Of a DNA stretch of 64,000 nucleotides, positions 55,996 through 64,000 are shown in pieces; position 1 is the first letter of the stretch, and each line of letters begins with the position of its first letter. The DNA is from Nelumbo lutea (taxonomy: Eukaryota; Streptophyta; Magnoliopsida; Proteales; Nelumbonaceae): positions 56,347,759 through 56,411,758 of the forward strand of contig JAKGHH010000003.1 of assembly GCA_022828595.1 (NCBI GenBank). Reading direction: 5' to 3'. The notes under the pieces are model-generated. The model worked only from the letters and a program-made list of their open reading frames with translations, had not been told where the DNA came from and did not search any database. Both the position numbers and the translations under genes were made by a program.

Positions 55996-58900
55996 ATGGA
56001 CGGGGAACAGCAGACAATGAAGAGAAGAGAGTGTCATCCTCTACTCAGAGGAGGAAGGAGACAAGGCAGCTACAGTCATGGGTTTTCTTTATCTGAGATG
56101 CAAGTAGTCACTGCCATCTGTGAGGCTCTCATACCGCCTATCCCACTAGGTTCTCTCCATGTCAACGGCAAAGAAAGCCCACCCAGCAAAAGTATTCAGT
56201 CCTTCTACCTTGCTTCTGGCTCTCAGAAGCCTATCCCTGATGAGGTGACGGTTGTTGAACTTATGGGTCTCTCTATTTTCTCTTTGCTTGGTTCATTACT
56301 GGAAGTGATTACTGATAAGCTTCTTTTGTGAGTTTTCTTCATATTATTTTGCCTGATAAAAGTTGGGTTTTGATTGTTGAAAAGCGTTTGGTTCTTAGTT
56401 TTGCGGGTCTTCTTAGTGATTTGCAATTCCAACTTAAATGGATTAACTAACCAATTAATTAAACCACGCTCTCTGGGCTGGTGCCTGGTGGGTTCTTATT
56501 AATAGACTGCACTGCTATAACAATCTGCTTTAAATGTTATCTGTTCTTTCCTTCTTAATTTTTCTGTAATTCTTCTTATTTTATATTTTTAAATAGATAT
56601 TATATTGACTTTTGCAGTGTTCCAGTTCTGAAATATTACTTGGTGATTACAGGTTGCAGAGCTTATGGTCACGAAGGCATTATGGCATGGCGTTCTCGTA
56701 GTGCGACTGCTTCTGTGGATGCTCTCAACCAGATTGGGAACACTACTGATTTGTGGTACTCTAAGCTTTGGTTCCCGATGGCCATTCCTTTGCAAGTTCT
56801 CAGAATTATCCTTGGAGAAAAGAGAAGAGGTTCTGAAGAAATGGTCAAGGGCGAGGTATCAGATACACCTGAGACTAATGTTTGCCATATTCAAAATCTT
56901 CTGTTGCTTCGCATTTTTCAGCCTGGTAAAGCTCCTCACCATTAAATCTTTCTCTTCCATCCAAAATTTCTTTGCTATTTCCAGTTATGTTGAGTCTTGT
57001 TCTCAGAGAAGTATAGAGATTGTTCATTCAGTTTCTTTTATTTTTTTATTATTATTGGACTGGTTCAGGCTTTTGGAGGTGACCCAGAAATCCAGTAAAA
57101 TAAATGCCCCATTTGAATTTCAAAAGATGATTTAGATCACGTTTCTTTCTTTCTATGTTTATTTAATTATTTATTTATTCCTTCACCCTTAGAAAATGTT
57201 TTATTTTTCCTAGAAAAGCTGTAGATGTATCAGTTTTTCTACAAAACCTGTAGGTTTTTTTCAAAGCCCTGAAAAAGACTCAGATCTCTCTCTCTCTCTA
57301 AAAACAAATCAAATGCATACATGTGCAAATTTATTTTAAAACTTATAACTAGGAGCAATGTAAATGGATGTTGAACTGGCAGATCCTTTTATTTATTTTT
57401 GGTGCTATAGAGAGTGAATCTCATGGTCTCAAAAGTTGATTCCGTTTGTTCCCTTTCTGTACCAGACTGATGAAAATTCAACAAACCCAGCATGGGATGC
57501 GATTGGGTATCATGTAGACACATATGAGAGCTCACACAAAACAGACAAGAAGAGGCCCCTCCAGAAAGGAATCATAGAAACAATTAATGAATCTGATTCA
57601 ACTCTTGTCCAATCCCTCACCCAAAAAGGCTTCAAAGTCACTGAAGATCCAAAGAGGAACCTCCACAAAATTGAGTGTGATGTTGTGGTGGTTGGCTCTG
57701 GTTGTGGTGGGGGAGTAGCAGCTTCAGTCCTTGCAAGTTCTGGACAAAAAGTCATTGTCCTTGAGAAAGGCAATTACTTCACCCCTGATGATTATTCTTC
57801 TGTGGAGGGCCCCTCCTTGAACCAACTATACGAATCAGGAGGATTGCTATCAACTATTGATGGGAAAGTGATGATAATGGCTGGATCTACAGTCGGTGGT
57901 GGTTCTGCTGTGAACTGGTCTGCATCCATCAAAACACCCAGTTCTGTGCTCAGGGAGTGGTTTGTTGGTCACAAGATTCCACTTTTTGGTAGCTCTGATT
58001 ATCTCTCTGCCATGGATGTTGTGCTCAAAAGGAATGGTGTCACAGAAAACTGTGTCAAGGAAGGACTACAGAATCAAGTCCTTCGAAAAGGGTGTGAAAA
58101 TCTCGGTCTGAAAGTTGAGTCTGTGCCACGGAATTCCTCGGAGAACCATTACTGTGGATCTTGTGGTTTTGGTTGTAGGAGAGGAGATAAACGAGGGACT
58201 GATACTACTTGGCTGGTAGATGCTGTAGATCATGGTGCTGTGATCTTAACAGGATGCTTAGCCAAGAGGTTCATGTTGGAAAAGAATAACCATGGTAGAA
58301 CTAAAAAGAAGAAATGCTTGGGAGTGATGGCAAGAACTTACAGTAAGAATATCACAAAGGAATTGCAAATTGAGGCAAAGGTAACAATCTCAGCATGTGG
58401 GTCTCTCTTGACACCTCCTTTAATGATATCTAGTGGGTTGAAAAATCCAAACATTGGCAAGAACCTGCATCTCCATCCTGTTACAATGGCATGGGGATAT
58501 TTCCCCGAGTCGATGCCAGAGCTTAAAGGGAAAGCATTTGAGGGGGGAATAATCACATCAATACATAAGGTGGTCACAGAAAAATCTGATGTTCAGGCCA
58601 TCATTGAAACTCCTGCACTTGGGCCTGCTGCATTTGGCTCATTGGTCCCTTGGGTGTCAGGGCTTGATATGAAGAAGAGGATGGTAAAATATGCAAGGAC
58701 TGCTCACTTGTTTGCACTGATCAGGGATCAGGGTTCAGGAGAAGTGAAATCCTGGGGAATGATAACATATGAATTTAGCAAGTCAGACAAGGAGAACCTT
58801 AAGGCAGGATTGCGGCAAGCCTTGAGGATTTTGATTGCAGCAGGAGCTGTTGAAGTGGGCACTCATCGAAATGATGGGCAGAGAATAAAATGCAAAGGGA

Positions 58901-59217
58901 TTAAGGAGGAAGATTTGGAGGAATTCTTGGAAACAGTTACTACAGCAGGAGGTATTCTGTCAGGGGAAGAGAACTGGACCTTATATTCCTCTGCTCATCA
59001 GATGGGGAGTTGTAGGATGAGTTCTACTGAGAAAGAAGGTGCAGTTGATGAGAATGGAGAAAGTTGGGAAGCAGAAGGCCTATATGTATGTGATGGAAGT
59101 GTTTTGCCGAATGCAGTTGGGGTTAATCCCATGATCACAATCCAGTCCATTGCTTACTGCCTGTCAAAGAAGATTGCTAAATCATTGAACAAGGACAAAT
59201 TCTCTGAGGGCACATAA
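55996..59217 (+). CDS. FAO: Long-chain fatty alcohol oxidase (GMC family)
   Basis: Three exons, 55996-56244, 56653-56925 and 57466-59217, give 757 residues, the usual length for plant FAO. Both introns are phase 0: GATGAG|GTGACG...TTACAG|GTTGCA and AGCCTG|GTAAAG...TACCAG|ACTGAT. Family knowledge: this class oxidises long-chain fatty alcohols to aldehydes with O2, releasing H2O2 (EC 1.1.3.20 type), and is membrane-bound. Exon 2 carries two hydrophobic segments ([20 protein letters not shown] and [19 protein letters not shown]). Exon 3 opens with [13 protein letters not shown], then the FAD dinucleotide-binding motif [20 protein letters not shown] at about residues 247-266 with [10 protein letters not shown]. 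The GMC signature [16 protein letters not shown] follows. The C-terminus has the active-site block [11 protein letters not shown] (catalytic His) and [20 protein letters not shown] (catalytic Asn in NPM). No stop or frameshift is present; it looks functional. Confidence 0.97.
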
Positions 59218-61087
59218 TCTCCACTGTTTTCTATCTGTTACTTCCAATATATATCTTTTATATATAAAAACCTTTGGTTGTCATTACTTACTAGTACAAA
59301 TGTAATTGAAAAATTAAGAGGTCATATGATTCATGCTGATTGCTTTGCTTATTGATGCAATGTGATGTTCTATAGAAATGTGAACATAATTTTCAACTTT
59401 CAAGTCTAGGGGGCTTGTATCCCAGAAATGGAATGAATTTCCCTCTTCAGCCGATGCAAGAAAAGATAACCTTTAAAAAAAGTAACTTTCCTTGGCTTGC
59501 TTCACAAAAGAAACCAAAATTGAGGAAAAGTTAAAATAAAAACTGGGAGGTAAATTTTCCTTTTTCATCTCCTTTATTTTCTCAAAAGAGAAATAGAAAG
59601 TAGAAGAAAACAGTGTAAAGTTAGACAAAGCAAAATTGGCCACTCGCTCCTTAAAGAAAATCTTCATATTATTTTGTTGTCTTTATCTATTTTCTCTATT
59701 CTTTTCCTCCATTTTCTTCAAAATCGAATGTAGTAACTAACTACAGACTAATGACTGCCTACCTAATTAGTTGTAAAATGGAATTGAGTTTAGTGTGAAT
59801 AAATTGGCCCGGTTCTCACATTATTCTTGGAATTAAAATGGCACCAGAGGAGAGCAGGAGAGAGGGGTGATTTCATAACCTTCATTTGTTGATTCTTCAA
59901 CTTCAACTCTGAGGGAATTTAATTGGAAAAAGAAGCACCCCCCTCCCCCCAACTTGAAAATATCACTTGAAGATTGAAAGGAAAGGCCATAGAATACCAA
60001 TAAAAATTCCAGGTACTACAAGGAGAAAACGACATGCTGAGATAAAAATAAAAAGAGAGAGAGAGATGTGAGTTTGTCCAAAGTTAGGTGCTTAAAGTGC
60101 TAAGATAATACTAAATAAAGAGCAAAGAAAAGGAAAGTTTGGGTATTTAGTTTAAAACAAAACGTCTACTGTCAACCTGAACTGGTTTTCTTAGCAAAGG
60201 TCGATATCGACTGAAAGAGTCAAAGTCGTATTTTCTTCAAAAAAAAAATCCAACATTTTCATTTTAAAAGTTCTCTGGTTTATCTTTATGGTTGTAAGTC
60301 TGTAAAATGCATTTGTAGATGACTCGACTAAAATATTTGTGAAAAGATGAATCGAAAATACTTCTGGTATATCTTTTTTGATTCCCTGTTCCTCTATTCA
60401 CCCTCTGTCCATGAATCGAAATTCAGCCCAGTAACACCGCCAGCTACAAATCAATGGGTAACTGGGTAAGATTACATCAATCGAAAGAAAAAAGGGTGTC
60501 CAGCCAAAATGGGCCGAAAGTAAAGTTGAACATGATGATCTCATACCATGTTTCACGCTGCACTCTTTTGAATCGTGGAAGAATGTTTGAATAATCACCA
60601 AAAAAGAGTTCGTTCATTAAATAATCAGCTATAAGTTAAAGGTTCCAGTAATTATGTTGACCTTTGTGTAGACAATCTTTGTAGTGAGAAGGACTAAAAT
60701 AAAATAAAATTCTAGTGGGAAAAAAAGGTTGGGCTGTCAACATGGCTCTCCACGCCATGGTTCAAAGTATCAACATGCGCAATCAAGCAGTTCAAAGGGC
60801 CTTTGTCTGGTATTTCAACAATAAACATGTTATGGGGGTTTAGATATGAAAGAAATCCCTAAATTCCTGTAATATAGGATTTTAGTGGGTTATGTATTTG
60901 GAACCTTGCTTTGCGTATATATCAACTCATATACTCCTTGGGAAAATTTTGGCTAAGTTCAGTCCATAGGACTTCATTTGTGCAGACATGATAGTATATG
61001 AAATTCATGTAACAATGATACTGTCAAAGGGGTGATTGTATGGACTAATGTATCATGTGGATAGAGCTCTGTAGAGAGCAGAGGCTG
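59218..61087. other. Gene-free stretch downstream of FAO
   Basis: The first 100-200 bases are likely FAO 3' UTR (T- and TA-rich after the stop). A C-rich run lies near 59938-59950. No other genes. Confidence 0.4.
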
Positions 61088-61321
61088 TCGAACGTGGACA
61101 GCCAAGGTTCTCTCAAATTCTTTGTACCAGTTGCTGGGTGAACTAATGTGTCAATGTTATGCTGAAAAGACCCTGTTGGCATAACCCAGGTTATTGATAT
61201 CGAATGTGGACAGTCAAAGTTCTATTAAATTCATTGTAACAGTTGCTGGGTGAACTAATGTGTCACTGTGAATGTCATGCTGGAAAAAACCCTGTTGGCA
61301 CAACCTAGGCAATTGATGTTT
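61088..61321. repeat. Tandem duplication, unit about 113-120 bp
   Basis: Copy 1 at about 61088-61200 and copy 2 at about 61201-61321 share CGAA(C/T)GTGGACAG, CAGTTGCTGGGTGAACTAAT and ACCCTGTTGGCA. Copy 2 has a short insertion (CACTGTGAA). Confidence 0.88.
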
Positions 61322-62182
61322 AACACGGATCTACCCACAAGAACCCTCCCTACCCACACATCACTACAGTTGCACATTGAGAACATCTCTCATGTTTATA
61401 TGTTACGGTTCTGGGATCTGGATTTGTTGATGCTGAACTTAGATGACAAAAGTTTTCAGGCAGGAAGATCCCTTTAATGCTTAAACCAAGTTAATTGAAA
61501 CAGGATGCATGATCTAAGATTGGTTTACCCGGTTGGATGAAGAAGCTTCTAACCCATTTAGGACAAGTATTATACTTATTTAGCTTATTGATTGTGACAA
61601 AGAAGGGTACATTAATTGTATAGACTGAAAGCTCAGCTCAGCCCCATTTACTATAACTTATAAGACATCCCTACCCACTTGAGGCAAGCAGTTATTAAAA
61701 GAGGTCATGTGTCCATATTCAACGCCTAAGGCCTGGTAAGGATATTAAAATGTACCTAACAAAAAAATCAAGAAGGCAGTGGCCATTTTCTGGCCAAGTG
61801 AAGTCATGAGAATGACATTCCAGCTCTATGTACTTGGAGTTTGGAGGCAGAAGTAAATCAGCCACCGACCTGAAAGGAACATTCATTATGATCTCTTTTA
61901 TTACCTTCCAACTAACCTGGTCAGCGGATCCTTAAAGGTCTCAGCCATCAAAAATTAACTTTTTCATTCTAATCATTATTTTTCTCTCAAAAACCAGAAA
62001 CATAGTTTTACTTGCTTTGGGTTTCGAGCAAGGTTCCAGGGATCCAGACATATTGGTGTGTATCATACATTACAATACATAATTATATATTGATTTTAAT
62101 ACTACCAATTAGGACATCTAAGCCACTTTTAAAGGTTAATTAATACCCTTCTTAGCGATGCCCTGACTCAATTATTGAAATT
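61322..62182. other. Gene-free stretch
   Basis: No genes or clear repeats recognised. Confidence 0.4.
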
Positions 62183-62207
62183 TAATAATAATAATAATAA
62201 TAATAAT
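62183..62207. repeat. (AAT)n flanking the Pack-MULE-like element, left
   Basis: Eight AAT units ending exactly at the element's left end. A similar run (63564-63587) begins at its right end. Confidence 0.92.
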
Positions 62208-63562
62208 GGTAAAATACAAAAACCTCCCCTCTATTTCTTGACAAAATTAATTAATACCTCCCTTTCATCAATTATCAAGACGGAAAGCGTTAAAGAGAAT
62301 ATCATTTTTTCAAAATGTTTATTTTGCCCTTCATTTTTTCAAAATACCTATTTTACCCTTTCTAAACATTGTTCATCTTCTTCTGCGTTGGAACCCAGAA
62401 GCAGAAGTAGAGGCAGCGGTGGGTCAGAGAGAACATTCAAACTGTAATACAGGGATTGAAACCGTGTATTTTACTATTAATTAAACAAAGGTTAAGAATA
62501 TTTTATTTTATTACTTTTTATGAGAAATCGAGAACAGTTTTCTTGAAGGAAGAGGAACAATTGTCAAGAATAGATTTTCCTTTGGTACCCAAAGAACTGT
62601 TCATTTATTTATTGAATTTAAAATTCATAATATTCACGACCGCCCAGAACCCCCCAACGACCTTTCGAATGCCCAGAAGGCACAGTTGAGGATCCCCTTC
62701 AGGAGATTGAGATCCAGGAAGCCCAAGTCTAAACTGTGTGGCTTTCAGATACAGACTGTTTTTAGCCATTCTGGCAGCTACCATCAATAGAGTGCGATGA
62801 AACAACTGAGACATTGCTGTCCCTCCCCAACACCGAGCAGTGGTAGAGACATTAGGTTTCCGGAACTAAAAAGTTTTCCTCCCAAGCTGCTGGCATTCAA
62901 ACCATCCTTTAGATAAAACTTAAAATTCTCATAAAAGTTGAAGAAAGCCAAAAATTTAATCATTTCAAAGCTGAAAATGAGACTTAACATCAAGTCGAAT
63001 AATTAGATACTACGACTGCGGAGGACGATAAAAACCAATCACAGATGCTGACATATTCCACTTCTTTATAGGGCTGTCGAAAGGTCACCGAGGGGTTTTG
63101 GGCGTTCGTTAATATTATGAATTTTAAATTCAATAAATAAATAAACAGTCTTGCTGTGCATTCTGTAAATTTACACGAGATTCAAAATTCTTTTTTGGGT
63201 ACCAAACGAATTCATTCATTAAACTCGGAAAATCTGTTCTTGACAATTGTTCCTCTTCCTTCAAGAAAACTGTTCTCAATTTCTTATAAATAGTAAAACA
63301 AAATATTCTTAACCTTTGTTTAATTAATAGTAAAATACACGGTTTCAATCCCTGTATTACAGTTTGAATGTCCTCACTGACCCACCGCTGGCTCTGCTTC
63401 TGGGTTTAAACGGAGAAAAAGATGAACAGTATTTAAAAAAGGGTAAAATTGGTATTTAAAAAAATGATAATCTCTTTAACGTTTTCCATCTTGGGCATTG
63501 ATGGAAGGGAGGTACTTGTTAATTTTTTTCAAAAATAGAGAGGAGGTTTTTGTATTTTACCC
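62208..63562 (-). mobile_element. Pack-MULE-like element with long inverted repeats and a captured Aux/IAA fragment
   Basis: The left arm (62208-62670, from GGTAAAATACAAAAACCTCC) and the right arm (63562-63079, from GGGTAAAATACAAAAACCTC on the complement) are inverted repeats of about 460-480 bp. Inner stretches are nearly identical, for example TACAGGGATTGAAACCGTGT, then TTAATTAAACAAAGGTTAAG, in both arms. The right arm carries an extra 40-60 bp segment. The element lies between (AAT)n runs, so AATAATAAT is on both sides; this agrees with a 9-bp Mutator target duplication but is not diagnostic in a microsatellite. The 408-bp centre contains an Aux/IAA gene piece (separate entry) and no transposase. 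Long arms plus captured gene sequence are the Pack-MULE pattern. Orientation given is that of the captured fragment. Confidence 0.82.
62672..62852 (-). pseudogene. Captured Aux/IAA (IAA8/IAA9-like) N-terminal fragment
   Basis: From ATG at 62852 the minus strand reads MSLPLLGVGEGQQ, like the MSPPLLGVGEEEG start of IAA8/9-type Aux/IAA repressors. After a one-base shift it continues NVSVVSSHSIDGSCQNG, a Ser-rich stretch also found in these proteins. In another frame near 62750-62675 it reads NSLYLKATQFRLGLPGSQSP then EGDPQLCLLG, which is domain I. The repressor (EAR) motif is normally LRLGLPG; the first Leu is Phe here. At least one frameshift and one stop separate the parts, and domains II-IV are absent, so no functional Aux/IAA can be made. 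Upstream bases to about 63078 may be captured leader or promoter sequence. Aux/IAA proteins repress auxin-response genes; a transcribed fragment could at most act through RNA. Confidence 0.8.
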
Positions 63563-63884
63563 TAATAATAATAATAATAATAATAATCATGAGTATCAAC
63601 ACCTTGAATCGTACAATATGCAATTGAATATCATGCGTATTGATACTCTGAAATTCCCGCAGGGGGGAGGGAGTGAAACAATGATTCATTAATTTGACAA
63701 TTTGTCCGTGTTTGCCACAGCATTATTCAAGATCTCTTACTTGAACCTCCATTGGAACCTCCTTTGAAGCTTCTTACCACTCTTCCCTTTTGCCCAAACC
63801 CAAATTCGTATGCTCCCTTACCCATACATGAAATTACATTTACAAGAAAAGAATCAAGTGTATGCTACAATATGTGGATTGAAG
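63563..63884. other. Intergenic and probable 3' UTR of the succinyl-CoA ligase gene
   Basis: The right (AAT)n run, then non-coding sequence. The part next to 63885 is expected to be the 3' UTR of the minus-strand gene. Confidence 0.5.
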
Positions 63885-63962
63885 TTAACTTGCTGCTGCT
63901 TTAACTGCTTTCTCAGCTGCATCATCTAGATCTTCCGCAGTAATCAATGTCATCCCACTCTC
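63885..63962 (-). CDS. Succinyl-CoA ligase beta subunit, mitochondrial (last exon only)
   Basis: On the minus strand, after an acceptor GCTATAG at 63969-63963, the exon encodes ESGMTLITAEDLDDAAEKAV then KAAAS and a TAA stop at 63887-63885. This is the conserved C-terminus of plant ADP-forming succinyl-CoA ligase beta subunits, where the preceding exon ends in a GKRILK-like sequence. The enzyme belongs to the mitochondrial TCA cycle and interconverts succinyl-CoA and succinate with nucleotide phosphorylation. Other exons lie beyond the right edge. The gene is convergent with FAO. The exon is only 26 codons long, so the call rests on a short but distinctive match recalled from the family. Confidence 0.72.
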   Translation of the reverse strand, partial: ESGMTLITAEDLDDAAEKAVKAAAS

Positions 63963-64000
63963 CTATAGCATCCATTTGTGGTCAACAGCAATAAAAGTAA

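Noticed and set aside
62456..62689. 77-codon frame MKPCILLLIKQRLRIF... in the left arm
   Set aside because: The same frame appears in the right arm (63348-63130 minus), so it belongs to the inverted repeat, with no sign of a real protein.
1..64000. CRISPR arrays, prokaryotic operons, phage genes
   Set aside because: None seen; introns, transposons and gene families are those of a plant nucleus.

Overview
This window looks like nuclear DNA from a flowering plant. It has plant genes with GT-AG introns, plant Ty1/copia and Ty3/gypsy retroelements, and CACTA, hAT, Mutator-type and Tourist-type DNA elements. Low gene density and many decayed transposons suggest a repeat-rich, probably woody genome. 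The species cannot be named from the sequence; an early-diverging or magnoliid-like lineage would be a guess.

Layout. 1-2357: 3' part of a broken Ty3/gypsy chromovirus with its 3' LTR, followed by a LINE tail (about 2526-2886) and a 310-bp inverted-repeat element. 4444-4722 (-): an orphan first exon with a plastid-targeting look, resembling a fibrillin/plastid-lipid-associated protein. 5-10 kb: a Mutator-type MITE with a perfect 9-bp target duplication, a hAT-like element holding a 15-bp palindromic minisatellite, a possible LTR-like block and an old tandem duplication. 11283-14574 (-): a 3'-truncated Ty1/copia element with 5' LTR and primer site. 15635-23097 (-): a decayed CACTA (En/Spm) transposon with TNP2, DUF4216/4218 and Ptta-type coding remnants. 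24.3-25.5 kb: a diverged satellite-like repeat with higher-order periodicity. 31.2-39.6 kb (+): an intact two-exon gene for an ankyrin-repeat/GPCR-chaperone-domain protein, with a TRIM-like element in its 5-kb intron. 40-49 kb: a transposon-rich stretch with hAT, Tourist and other TIR elements, a tRNA-derived SINE with target duplication, and a solo LTR. 49.5-53.9 kb (+): a degenerate Ty1/copia element. 54.4-54.8 kb: a minisatellite. 55996-59217 (+): an intact three-exon long-chain fatty alcohol oxidase gene. 62208-63562: a long-terminal-inverted-repeat element that has captured the 5' part of an Aux/IAA gene (Pack-MULE-like). 63885-63962 (-): last exon of a mitochondrial succinyl-CoA ligase beta-subunit gene whose remainder lies beyond the right edge.

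The host genes (ankyrin protein, fatty alcohol oxidase, succinyl-CoA ligase, possible fibrillin exon) are not an operon and show no common pathway. The fatty alcohol oxidase and succinyl-CoA ligase genes are convergent, with the Aux/IAA-carrying element between their 3' ends. All calls come from reading the sequence and from family knowledge; no database search was run.
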